Positions 50,654 to 59,080 of a DNA stretch of 64,000 nucleotides are shown here, piece by piece. The position numbers were made by a program, and so were the translations under genes. Source of the DNA: an uncultured bacterium. GTDB lineage: Bacteria > Actinomycetota > Coriobacteriia > Coriobacteriales > Coriobacteriaceae. Positions within the stretch are counted from its first letter, which is position 1; each line of letters begins with the position of its first letter. The stretch spans positions 1 through 64,000 of the forward strand of contig CAJMMN010000010.1 of NCBI GenBank assembly GCA_905214525.1. The letters are read 5' to 3'. The notes under the pieces were generated by a model. That model did not search any database. It worked only from the letters and a program-made list of their open reading frames with translations, and was not told where the DNA came from.

Positions 50654-50685
50654 ATCAGCCAACTCGTTGAAGTACGGTGACGAAG

Positions 50686-50774
50686 GCGCAAGGCCGGGAG
50701 GGGTTATCAAAGCCGACATCCCGCAGCCGCGAAGCGGCGAGGACGTCGGCGTGATAACCCCGCAGGCCTTGCGC
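50686..50774. repeat. 89-bp nested palindromic element
   Basis: GCGCAAGGCC (50686-50695) pairs with 50765-50774; inside, GGGTTATCA pairs with TGATAACCC, and GCCGACATCC..CAGCCGC pairs with GCGGCG..GGACGTCGGC. The whole forms one long hairpin between the convergent kinase and usp genes. Non-coding. Confidence 0.8.
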
Positions 50775-50788
50775 CGACGGGAAGGAAC

Positions 50789-51226
50789 CTACTTCACGAC
50801 CAAAATGTCGCAGTCGGTATTGCGCAGCAGGAACGTCGAAATCGAACCCAGAAGCGCATACTTGATCGAGGACAGGCCGCGAGCGCCGCAGAGCACCAGG
50901 TCGGGCTTGACCACGTCGAGCATCTCGTCTTTGAGCGTCTCGCGAATACGACCGGCGCGTATCATGACCTCGACCTCGGGAATATCGGGATTGGCCTTGG
51001 CCTCTTCGAGCTGCTTTTCGATGGAGTTCTTAAAGGCCTCCTCCAGACCGTTGACCAAATCGACCGGATAGGAGCCGGCGCTCTCGAGCGCCGTGGAATC
51101 GATAACGTGGCCGATAATCAGCTTGGCGCCGTTGTTCGCGGCGACCTTGATGGCGCGTGCGAGCACAAAATCCTGCTGCTCAGTACCGTCGAGTGAAACA
51201 AATACCTTGGTGTAACCCTCGTTCAT
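50789..51226 (-). CDS. Universal stress protein (UspA family)
   Basis: 145-residue single-domain Usp. The N-terminal VFVSLDGTEQQDFVLARAI and the C-terminal ATP-site pattern LVLCGARGLSSIKYALLGSISTFLLRNTDCDILVVK (G-x2-G-x9-G-S/T) are clear. GGAGGAAACC precedes the ATG. Cytoplasmic; likely nucleotide-binding. Function in this organism unknown. Confidence 0.93.
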   Translation of the reverse strand: MNEGYTKVFVSLDGTEQQDFVLARAIKVAANNGAKLIIGHVIDSTALESAGSYPVDLVNGLEEAFKNSIEKQLEEAKANPDIPEVEVMIRAGRIRETLKDEMLDVVKPDLVLCGARGLSSIKYALLGSISTFLLRNTDCDILVVK

Positions 51227-51475
51227 GGTTTCCTCCTTGGTCTATCGCACGGGCGCGGGGCTCGTGCGTCGGGCGGGCGCGGGTGCGTTGACCGCCGGAC
51301 ACTTTATCTTGTTGCAGTTATACCCAAGGATTTCGGTTTAACTGCTCGCAATTCTGTGAACGGGCGAGTTTTTTGGTAAGGGTAGGCGCGGTCGCACCGC
51401 CAACGGTTGATAATGGGACATCGCCCGCATCGTCCGCAGAACATCTACCGGCGGGTGTCTAACGAGGGGGTCCCT

Positions 51476-52456
51476 TTGGATATTATCGAGCTTCTAAAAT
51501 CTGCCTTCATGGGCCTGGTCGAGGGCATCACCGAATGGCTGCCCGTTTCGTCGACGGGCCACATGATCTTGGTGGACGAGTTCGTCAAGATGAACGTGAG
51601 CGAGACGTTCTGGAATATGTTCCTGGTCGTGATTCAGCTCGGCGCCATTCTGGCCGTCTGCGTGCTGTTTTTCCACGAGCTCAACCCGTTCTCGCCCAGC
51701 AAGGGCAAGGAGGGCCGTCGCGACACCTGGGTGCTGTGGGGCAAGATTGTGCTCGGTTGCATTCCTGCGGCGGCGATCGGCCTGCCGCTCAACGACTGGA
51801 TGGAGGAGCATTTCTACAACGCTCCCGTCGTGGCGCTGGCGCTCATTGTGTACGGCGTGCTGTTTATCGTGATCGAGAACTGGCGCGCGAGCAAGCGCGA
51901 GGAAATGGCCGTTGCCGGTTCGTTTGGTTCGCGTGCTGTGGTGTCGGGTGGACGTCCCGCCGGTGCGCACTTTGCGGCGCCCCCCACGGCTACCGCTGAG
52001 GATGAGGACGATGACGAGAATCTGGACTTTGGTTCCATCGCCACGCTCGAGGACCTCAGCTGGAAGACTGCGCTGGGTATCGGCTGCTTCCAGGTGCTTT
52101 CGCTGGTGCCTGGTACGTCTCGCTCCGGTTCTACCATCATCGGCGGCCTGCTTTTGGGCTGCACGCGCTCGGTGGCGTCTAAGTTTACGTTCTTCCTGGC
52201 TATTCCCGTTATGTTTGGCGCGAGTGCGCTCAAGCTGGTCAAGTACTTCATCAAGGGCGGCACGTTCGGCACCAACGAGATCGCCATCTTGGGCGTGGGC
52301 TGCGTTGTGGCCTTTGTGGTTTCGCTCATCGCCATTAAGTGGCTCATGGGCTTCGTCCGCCGTCACGACTTCAGGTGCTTCGGTGTTTACCGCATCATCC
52401 TGGGCATCGTGGTGCTTGCGTACTTCTTCGTCCTGGAGCCGATGCTCGGCCTCTAA
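51476..52456 (+). CDS. uppP: Undecaprenyl-diphosphatase UppP/BacA
   Basis: 326 residues from a TTG at 51476 that has GAGGGGG just upstream (a longer ATG start at 51407 lacks a good site and adds a non-membrane leader). Polytopic membrane enzyme that recycles the cell-wall lipid carrier. Motifs: GLVEGITEWLPVSSTGHM and PGTSRSGSTIIGGLLLG. A soluble insertion of about 50 residues, rich in Ala/Gly then Glu/Asp (TAEDEDDDENLDFG), interrupts the protein before the second motif, which is unusual for the family. Confidence 0.93.
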   Translation: MDIIELLKSAFMGLVEGITEWLPVSSTGHMILVDEFVKMNVSETFWNMFLVVIQLGAILAVCVLFFHELNPFSPSKGKEGRRDTWVLWGKIVLGCIPAAAIGLPLNDWMEEHFYNAPVVALALIVYGVLFIVIENWRASKREEMAVAGSFGSRAVVSGGRPAGAHFAAPPTATAEDEDDDENLDFGSIATLEDLSWKTALGIGCFQVLSLVPGTSRSGSTIIGGLLLGCTRSVASKFTFFLAIPVMFGASALKLVKYFIKGGTFGTNEIAILGVGCVVAFVVSLIAIKWLMGFVRRHDFRCFGVYRIILGIVVLAYFFVLEPMLGL

Positions 52457-52500
52457 CTTAGTCGACGCTGCGCGGCGGTCAGGGCGACAACTTGTCATTC

Positions 52501-52545
52501 AAAGGGGGTGGCATGACCAAAAGGTCTATGCCGCCCCCTTTTCAT
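52501..52545 (+). terminator. Terminator of uppP
   Basis: 17-bp stem with one bulge (AAAGGGGGTGGCATGACC with its partner), 4-nt loop, followed by TTTTC. A second, outer pair of complementary arms (GGTCAGGGCGACAA near 52478 and TTGTTCGCCCTGACC near 52552) encloses it. The remaining gap to 52789 shows no gene. Confidence 0.8.
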
Positions 52546-52789
52546 GCCAATTTGTTCGCCCTGACCGTCGCTCGCTGCTGCTGCCATGACATCGGCGGTT
52601 TCGTGATTGTCAATAGATTGGTGCAAAGTAACCTGACCCCATTGCGCCAAATCCGTTGCGGCGAGCCTGACGGTGGCGCACGGAGTCGTGGTGTGATTTG
52701 CGTCGGTGTCCGCGCGGCTCGGTATACTGGTACGGCTCAAACTATGGCGCTGCCCGCAGGCGCGCCGTCCGTCAGATGAGGAGTCGCCC

Positions 52790-55690
52790 ATGACCCAGCC
52801 CTTGCCCTGGGAAAAGAACGCCGCGGTACCCGTGCCGCCTGCGCCGGAACCCGTGCCGCTCGATGCATACACCGCCCCCGCTGCGCCGGAGCCCGAGCTC
52901 GTTCCGCTCGACATCTACGACGCCCCGGCTCCGGCGCCCAAACCTGCCAAGCCGCTCGTCGATATCGATAGCCTTAACCCCGCCCAGCGCGAGGCGGTCC
53001 TGACCACCGAGGGCCCGCTGCTGGTCCTTGCCGGTGCTGGCTCGGGCAAGACCCGCGTCCTGACCTTCCGCATCGCTCATATGCTCGGCGACCTGGGCGT
53101 TAAGCCTTGGCAGGTTCTTGCCATCACGTTTACCAACAAGGCCGCTGCCGAGATGCGCGAGCGTCTGGCGGCACTCATCCCAAGCGGCACTCGTGGCATG
53201 TGGGTGTGCACCTTCCATGCCATGTGCGTGCGCATGCTGCGCGAGGACGCCGACCTGCTGGGCTATACCGGTCAGTTCACCATCTACGATGACGACGACT
53301 CAAAGCGCATGGTGCGCGACATTATGCAGGCGCTCGGCATCGAGCAAAAGCAGTTCCCCATCAACATGATCCGCAGCAAGATCAGCTCGGCCAAAAACGC
53401 CATGATCGGTCCCGAGGATATGCTCAAGTCCGCCGATAGCCCCAACGACAAAAAGGCCGCGCAGGTCTACTTGGAGCTGGAGCGCCGCCTGCGCGCCGCC
53501 AACGCGATGGACTTCGACGACCTGCTCGTACGCGCGCTCGAGCTGCTGCGCACCCGCCCCGAGGTGCTCGACAAGTACCAGGAGCGCTTCCGCTACATTA
53601 GCGTCGACGAGTATCAGGACACCAACCACGTCCAGTACGAGATTGCCAACCTGCTGGCCGCCAAGTACCAAAATCTCATGGTCGTAGGCGACGATGACCA
53701 GTCCATTTATAGCTGGCGCGGCGCCGATATCACCAACATCCTGGACTTTGAGAAGGACTTTAAAAACTGCAAGACCGTTAAGCTGGAGCAAAACTATCGC
53801 TCCACGGGTCATATCCTGAGCGCCGCCAATGCCGTGGTGCGCCACAACTCGCAGCGCAAGGACAAGCGCCTGTTTACGGCCGAGGGCGATGGCGAGAAGA
53901 TCCAGGCCTTCCAAGCGAGCGACGAGCGCGACGAGGGCCGCTGGATTGCCGGTGAGATCGAAAAGCTGCACTCCAAGGGCACGAGCTACGACGACATCGC
54001 TGTGTTCTATCGCACCAACGCCCAGTCTCGTATCCTCGAAGATATGTTCCTGCGCGCGGGCGTGCCCTACAAGATCGTCGGCGGCACGCGATTCTTCGAC
54101 CGCGCCGAGATCCGCGACGTCATGGCCTACCTCAAGATGATCGTGAACCCGGCCGACGAGATGAGCGTCAAGCGCGTCATCAACACGCCGCGTCGCGGCA
54201 TCGGCTCCACCTCGATCCAAAAGATTGAGCAGCTGGCGCGCGACAACCGTTGCTCGTTCTTCCAAGCCTGCGAGATCGCGTGCGCCGAGACGGGCATGTT
54301 TGGCGCCAAGGTCCGCAATGGCCTGTCGAGCTTTGTGTCGCTGGTGCGCGAGGGCCGCCGCATGGACGGCGAGCTCAAGGACGTCGTCGAGATGATTGTC
54401 GATAAGACGGGCCTGCTGCAGGCGTTTCGCGCCGAAGGCACCATGGAGTCCGAGAGCCGCGCTGAGAACATCCAGGAATTCCTGGGCGTCGCCGCCGAAT
54501 TTGAGGAGACGCACGAGGATATCGAGGGTACGCTCGAGAGCTTAGAGGAGCTGCGCGCGGCCGGTGTTGCCGACGTGCCTGCCGGCGCCGAGCCCGAGCC
54601 CGTCGTGGTGAGCGCACCTGCGCCCGAGCCGGGACCGTCTGCCCCGGTATCCTCGTTTGAGGCGCTCGTTGGCGCGCGTGATGCCGCAGGTTCCAATCCG
54701 CTCGATAGCCTAGCCGCCCCGGCGCTCTCGCCGCAGGATGCCCTGGCCGCCGCCATTGCGGGCAACGCGTATGCCGCGCTGACGGAGATGCCGGCGGGTG
54801 CCGTGCATGTCGACGAGATCGAGCGCACCTACGGTCCGCTCACCTGTAAGGCGCTTCCTGCTCTCATGGAGTGGCTGGCCCTGCGCTCCGACTTGGATTC
54901 CCTGGCCGGCGAGACGCATGCCATCACCATGATGACTATCCACTCCGCCAAGGGCCTGGAGTTCCCGGCGGTGTTCGTGGCTGGCATGGAGGAGGGCATC
55001 TTCCCGCACGTGCACGACTTTGGCGGTAGTGACGATCCGGGCAAGCTCGAGGAGGAGCGTCGCCTGGCCTACGTTGCCATTACGCGCGCTCGTAAGCGCC
55101 TGTTCTTGACCTATGCGGCCACGCGTCGCACCTACGGCTCGACTTCTGCCAACCCGCGTTCGCGTTTCCTCAACGAGATTCCGTTTGAGGACATCGAGTT
55201 TAGCGGCATCGGTTCTGCCGGTTTTGAGGGCACGGGCTGGGAGAAGCGCGGCGACCGCCACGGCACGTTTGGCTCGGGTATGGGCTCGGACATGTATGGC
55301 GGCAAGGTGTTTGGCTCGCATACGCGCTCGACCGGCGGTTCCGGTTCGCGCGGCGGATCGAGCTTCGACGATTTCTTTGGCGGCAGCAGCTACGGGACCG
55401 AGCGTCATCGCGGGGTCTCACCCGACGCCGGCCGTGTCGCCTCGACCTTTGGCTCGGGCGCGCCGCGAGCCAAAAAGCCGTCGTCCAAGGTGTCGCCGAC
55501 GGTGGAGCGCAAGGTCGATCGCGCCAGCGCATCGCAGGACTTTGCCGCGGGCGATACCGTGAGCCACAAGACCTTTGGCACGGGTACCGTGATCTCGGTC
55601 GCCGGAGACATGATCGAGGTTCAATTCGAAAAGACCGGCCAGACCAAAAAGCTTATGAAAGGTTTTGCACCGATCGTCAAGCTGTCGTGA
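52790..55690 (+). CDS. pcrA: ATP-dependent DNA helicase UvrD/PcrA
   Basis: 966 residues, superfamily 1A 3'-5' helicase for repair and replication. A Pro/Ala-rich N-terminal extension of about 60 residues precedes the Q-motif LNPAQREAVL; Walker A AGAGSGKTRVL near 85; VDEYQDTN; VGDDDQSIYSWRGAD; QNYRST; HSAKGLEF; VAITRARKRL. An Ala/Pro/Glu-rich linker of roughly 90 residues is inserted in domain 2B. The Gly/Ser-rich tail ends with a Tudor-like module (GDTVSHKTFGTGTVISV) known to bind RNA polymerase in PcrA. GAGGAG precedes the ATG. Confidence 0.95.
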   Translation: MTQPLPWEKNAAVPVPPAPEPVPLDAYTAPAAPEPELVPLDIYDAPAPAPKPAKPLVDIDSLNPAQREAVLTTEGPLLVLAGAGSGKTRVLTFRIAHMLGDLGVKPWQVLAITFTNKAAAEMRERLAALIPSGTRGMWVCTFHAMCVRMLREDADLLGYTGQFTIYDDDDSKRMVRDIMQALGIEQKQFPINMIRSKISSAKNAMIGPEDMLKSADSPNDKKAAQVYLELERRLRAANAMDFDDLLVRALELLRTRPEVLDKYQERFRYISVDEYQDTNHVQYEIANLLAAKYQNLMVVGDDDQSIYSWRGADITNILDFEKDFKNCKTVKLEQNYRSTGHILSAANAVVRHNSQRKDKRLFTAEGDGEKIQAFQASDERDEGRWIAGEIEKLHSKGTSYDDIAVFYRTNAQSRILEDMFLRAGVPYKIVGGTRFFDRAEIRDVMAYLKMIVNPADEMSVKRVINTPRRGIGSTSIQKIEQLARDNRCSFFQACEIACAETGMFGAKVRNGLSSFVSLVREGRRMDGELKDVVEMIVDKTGLLQAFRAEGTMESESRAENIQEFLGVAAEFEETHEDIEGTLESLEELRAAGVADVPAGAEPEPVVVSAPAPEPGPSAPVSSFEALVGARDAAGSNPLDSLAAPALSPQDALAAAIAGNAYAALTEMPAGAVHVDEIERTYGPLTCKALPALMEWLALRSDLDSLAGETHAITMMTIHSAKGLEFPAVFVAGMEEGIFPHVHDFGGSDDPGKLEEERRLAYVAITRARKRLFLTYAATRRTYGSTSANPRSRFLNEIPFEDIEFSGIGSAGFEGTGWEKRGDRHGTFGSGMGSDMYGGKVFGSHTRSTGGSGSRGGSSFDDFFGGSSYGTERHRGVSPDAGRVASTFGSGAPRAKKPSSKVSPTVERKVDRASASQDFAAGDTVSHKTFGTGTVISVAGDMIEVQFEKTGQTKKLMKGFAPIVKLS

Positions 55691-55697
55691 TCCCGGC

Positions 55698-55827
55698 GGA
55701 CCTGGGCGGGCGTATAGGGCAACATCGCCTGCTCGGGCAGTCCTGCGCAAGACGGAGAGCACATTAAGTGCTCTCCTTTGCGTGCGGAACTCGCGACCGA
55801 TGTTGCCCTATACGCCCGCCCAGGTCC
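55698..55827. repeat. Palindromic element family D, copy 1
   Basis: Perfect 30-bp arms (55698-55727 with 55798-55827) around a 70-nt core with an inner hairpin GGAGAGCAC..GTGCTCTCC. The core, inverted, recurs at 57959-58027, but the arms there are unrelated. It lies 8 nt after the pcrA stop. Confidence 0.93.
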
Positions 55828-55910
55828 TTGGGTAACGTTGCTGGACGAACGTCGCTTTGCTGGTTCGCTTTTTGATCTGGAGAGCCGGGTGGGCTGAATA
55901 CTTAGACACA

Positions 55911-55958
55911 ACAAGGGGCTCCCCCGTTAAAGAACGGGGGAGCCCCTTGTTGTGTTTT
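55911..55958. terminator. Terminator-like hairpin, left flank of the TA cassette
   Basis: 14-15-bp stem GGGGCTCCCCCGTT/AACGGGGGAGCCCC followed by TTGTTGTGTTTT. A close copy flanks the cassette on the right at 57858-57906. Confidence 0.85.
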
Positions 55959-55982
55959 GAATGGTGCGCTTGGCTTTGATGA

Positions 55983-56040
55983 TTGATGATTTTATACGAT
56001 TCAGTATAATTTCAGATAGTTACTAAAATGTAACTGAAAT
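55983..56040 (+). promoter_or_regulatory. Promoter and palindromic operator of the AbiE-like operon
   Basis: TTGATG (55983-55988), 16-nt spacer, TATAAT (56005-56010). A palindrome overlaps and follows the -10: ATTTC..AGTTAC-TAAAAT-GTAACT-GAAAT (56009-56040). An antitoxin with a winged helix is encoded directly downstream, so autorepression is likely. Confidence 0.65.
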
Positions 56041-56051
56041 GAAAACGGTGA

Positions 56052-57080
56052 ATGGACATGCTGCTAAATTGTCTCCCTAAAAGACTCTTCTCTTTAGAGC
56101 TCGCCATCGACTCAGAGCCAGTTGAGATGCAGATTCCTCGCATGTATCTTGAGCGGTTTTCGCTTCGCTTGGCACGGCTCGGCATGTCTAAGCAAGGCCG
56201 TTTTATTGTTGCGGAACCAAAAGAACCGCCCAGTGTCATTTCGGCGCGAAATCTCGTCAATGCGGTGCGCAAGATAGATGCTCGCCCGGTGGCAATTTGC
56301 TGGGGTGCTATGGATTTAGGCTTTATGCGCGCGCTTTCTTCGGAGGGGATCGCATATATCCGAGATGAGCGAAATGCGTTTTTGCCGTTTATCGGAGCCA
56401 TTATTTCCGATGAGGTGCTGGGTGCTTCTCCCGCTGCTCCACTTTCGCCCCAATCTCAACGAATCGTCCTAAATCTTATCGCGGGACGATGGGTTGACTG
56501 CTCTGCCGGCGATCTAGCGCGTCTGTGTGGCAAAAGCGCGGCAAGCGTCAGCGGCTATCTTTCGGAAATCGCCGCTATTGCTCCTGGGTTAATCGCACGG
56601 GACGGCAAAAAGCGTGTACTGTCCAATGCCGATTTGTCGACCGAAGCACTGTTGAATGGGTTTGAGGACTATCTTCGCACACCGGTTTTAGAGCGAATCC
56701 GGCTCAAGAAGGTTATCGAGAGAACAGAGCTACGTGCCGTCGATGCACTACTTTCCGGCGTGTCTGCACTTAGCTATATGTCCGACCTCGCTCATGAAGA
56801 CTCTGCTCCAACCATTGCTCTCGAAAAGTATCAGCTAGAGGCCTTGAAAGAGCATATGGGCGACAGATGGTTGGAGGCCCAGTGGTACGAACCGGCTGCT
56901 ATCGAGATTGAGGTCTGGTCGTATCCCGTGGACGAGCCGTCCGATGTTAGTTTTGACACGACGGGTTTGCAATGTGTCGACCCGTTCTCCTTATACGTTG
57001 CCTGCGCAAAATCGAATTACAAAGACGACCGTCTGCTCGATGCGGTCGAACAGCTCAGGAGGGCGATATGCCAAAAGTGA
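56052..57080 (+). CDS. AbiEi-like antitoxin candidate, winged-helix protein
   Basis: 342 residues. A central winged helix (near 135-195: LSPQSQRIVLNLIAGRWVDCSAGDLARLCGKSAASVSGYLSEI, then a basic wing DGKKRVLS) lies between an N-terminal alpha/beta part and a helical C-terminal part. It overlaps by 13 nt a nucleotidyltransferase gene of AbiEii character, and has its own promoter with a palindromic operator. I infer an antitoxin and repressor of a type IV-like toxin-antitoxin pair; sequence similarity to the classic AbiEi at 33848 is not evident, so the family assignment is tentative. Confidence 0.62.
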   Translation: MDMLLNCLPKRLFSLELAIDSEPVEMQIPRMYLERFSLRLARLGMSKQGRFIVAEPKEPPSVISARNLVNAVRKIDARPVAICWGAMDLGFMRALSSEGIAYIRDERNAFLPFIGAIISDEVLGASPAAPLSPQSQRIVLNLIAGRWVDCSAGDLARLCGKSAASVSGYLSEIAAIAPGLIARDGKKRVLSNADLSTEALLNGFEDYLRTPVLERIRLKKVIERTELRAVDALLSGVSALSYMSDLAHEDSAPTIALEKYQLEALKEHMGDRWLEAQWYEPAAIEIEVWSYPVDEPSDVSFDTTGLQCVDPFSLYVACAKSNYKDDRLLDAVEQLRRAICQK

Positions 57081-57838
57081 GGGGAATAGAGCGATTTGCC
57101 GACGCCATGAGCAGTTGCAAAGGTGGTTACGTCCTTATTGGTGGAGGGGCCTGCAGCGTTCTATTTGACAGCGAAGGTGATTCGTTTAGGGCAACCGAAG
57201 ATTTGGATGTCGTCGTAATTGTTGATGGGGAAGGCGTTGAATTCGCTACTGCATTGTGGGCATTTATCAAAGCAGCTGGATACGAGGTTGGAAAGGTCGG
57301 CGATGGAAAGTGCACTTACTATCGGTTCTGTTTGCCCAAAGGATCAAGGCGAGCCCTAGACTATCCCGGTCAAATCGAGTTGTTTGCCCGACATCCTGAT
57401 TTTGTGCTCGAAGACGAAATGAGCGAGGTAGCTCCTCTTTCCTTTGACGGGGCGATATCGAGTCTTTCCGCCATTATTCTCGACGATGGCTACTACGAAT
57501 TTATTCGCGACAACGCAACGAACGTAGAGGGCATCACGTTGCTCGATGCGCTCCATATCATCCCCCTCAAGATGCGTGCGCACATTGATATCAACAGGAG
57601 CTATGAAGAAGGGCGTCATTGTAACGATAAAGATCGACGAAAGCATCGCTCGGATATTGTTCGACTTGCGGGTTTGTTGCCGCCTTCGGCTCGCTTGGAG
57701 CTAATAGAGCAAATGAGGGCTGATGCCGGAGACTTCTTTGCGGACTTTTCTTCTTATGTAAATCGGCAGACCGATCGTAAAGAGAGAGCGCGTCTTCAGG
57801 ACACATTATCGTTTCTCGAAAAGGTCTACCTATAGTCA
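57068..57838 (+). CDS. AbiEii-like nucleotidyltransferase toxin candidate
   Basis: 255 residues. The nucleotidyltransferase core is YVLIGGGACSVLFD (G-G/S motif, residues 22-35), then RATEDLDVVVIVD with the D-x-D-like metal pair (ED-L-D), and a third acidic strand QIELFA. A helical C-terminal half contains LHIIPLKMRAHIDINR, the L-x-x-x-K region typical of AbiEii/MenT-type proteins. A CAGGAGGGCGAT site sits in the end of the upstream gene, so the two are coupled. The target (tRNA or nucleotide pool) is unknown. Confidence 0.68.
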
Positions 57839-57857
57839 CCTTGATTCGTTATGTATG

Positions 57858-57906
57858 GCGAGGGACTCTCCCGTTTGATGAACGGGGGAGCCCCTTGTTG
57901 CTTTTT
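57858..57906. terminator. Terminator-like hairpin, right flank of the TA cassette
   Basis: AGGGACTCTCCCGTTTGATG then AACGGGGGAGCCCCTTGTTG and CTTTTT. Near-copy of 55911-55958, in the same orientation; the left arm has a few changes (GGGACTCTCCCGTT). Confidence 0.8.
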
Positions 57907-57927
57907 GATTGTCGTTACTAGCTAGAG

Positions 57928-58058
57928 GCTCGCCGGGATGGGGCGCGGGGTTTGGTCGATCGCGAGTTCCGCACGAGCCGGAGAGCACTTAATGTGCTCT
58001 CCGTGCGAGCAGGACTGTCCGAGCGGGCGACCAAACCCCGCGCCCCATCCCGGCGAGC
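57928..58058. repeat. Palindromic element family D, copy 2
   Basis: Perfect 31-bp arms (57928-57958 with 58028-58058) around a 69-nt core that matches the reverse complement of the core at 55728-55797 at about nine positions in ten. The arms (CTCGCCGGGATGGGGCGCGG and so on) are unrelated to those of copy 1. It lies between the toxin and manA stop codons. Confidence 0.93.
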
Positions 58059-58075
58059 GCTCGGGGACCGGTAGC

Positions 58076-59008
58076 TTACAGGTGGCTGACGATCAGTTCC
58101 ATCTTGCCTTCGAGGTCGATGGAGGTGACAGCGCTGGGGGCCAGCAGGTGGCTTCCCTTGTGGACGGGGTCGCCGCAGATGGTGCCTTCGCCGTCGATGA
58201 CTGACAGGCACATGAAGGGCCAGTGCTGGTCGAGGGTCTTGCTGCCGTCGACGCGCACGCGATCGACGGTGTAGCAGGGGTTGGACTCGAGCTCGGTCAC
58301 GCCATCGACCTCGGGCGCGGTCACGGTACCGTCGACCGGAGCCTGAGCATCAAAGTTGATGCAATCCAGACTCTGCTCAATGTGCAGCGGACGCAGCTTG
58401 CCGTCGGTGCCGGGGCGGTCGTAGTCGTACAGGCGATAGGTCACATCGCTCGACTGCTGCGTCTCCAAAATGAGCGTGCCGGTCTTGATGGCGTGCACGG
58501 TACCGGAATCAATCTGGAAAAAGTCGCCCTTGTGGATCGGCAGCACGTTGAGCATGTCGTCCCAGCGGCCGTCCTTGATCATCAGTGCGGCCTCAGCGCG
58601 ATCCTTAGCGCGTTGTCCGACGATGATCGTGGCGCCGGGCTCGCAGTCCAGCACATACCAGCACTCGGTCTTGCCCAGGCTGCCGTTCTCGTGCTTCGCA
58701 GCGTATTCGTCGTTGGGATGAATCTGAATTGAAAGGTCGTCCTTGGCGTCCAGAATCTTAATGAGCAGCGGGAACTCCTTGCCCTCGCAGTTGCCAAAGA
58801 GCTCACGGTGCTCGGCCCACAGCCATGACAGCGTGTGACCGGCGTACGGGCCCTCCGCGATCTGGCAGTCGCCGTTGGGGTGGGCCGAGATGGCCCAGCA
58901 CTCACCGATGGGGCCCTCGGGAATGTCGTAACCAAATACGGTTTCGAGCTGGCGGCCGCCCCAGATCTTCTCGTGGAAGATCGGCGTCAGTTTAATCAAG
59001 TCGGACAT
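58076..59008 (-). CDS. manA: Mannose-6-phosphate isomerase, class I
   Basis: 310-residue cupin enzyme of the short (Bacillus ManA) type: fructose 6-phosphate to and from mannose 6-phosphate. Visible: PIFHEKIWGGRQL, the zinc-site segment SIQIHPNDEYA, GKTECWYVLDCEPGA, and FFQIDSGTVHAIKTGTLILETQQSSDVTYRLYDY. Start at 59008 has GGGAG with suitable spacing; 59014 is an alternative. It lies 72 nt downstream of the GntR gene on the same strand and may be read with it. Confidence 0.94.
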   Translation of the reverse strand: MSDLIKLTPIFHEKIWGGRQLETVFGYDIPEGPIGECWAISAHPNGDCQIAEGPYAGHTLSWLWAEHRELFGNCEGKEFPLLIKILDAKDDLSIQIHPNDEYAAKHENGSLGKTECWYVLDCEPGATIIVGQRAKDRAEAALMIKDGRWDDMLNVLPIHKGDFFQIDSGTVHAIKTGTLILETQQSSDVTYRLYDYDRPGTDGKLRPLHIEQSLDCINFDAQAPVDGTVTAPEVDGVTELESNPCYTVDRVRVDGSKTLDQHWPFMCLSVIDGEGTICGDPVHKGSHLLAPSAVTSIDLEGKMELIVSHL

Positions 59009-59080
59009 GTGCATACTCCCATAAGGTTGTGCGGGTGCCGCGTAAGACAGCTCAAAACGAGCACCCACCGGATTACAAAA

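Noticed and set aside
55698..58058. Insertion sequence or integron carrying the toxin-antitoxin pair
   Set aside because: No transposase, integrase or target-site duplication was found; only the palindromic elements and duplicated hairpins support mobility.
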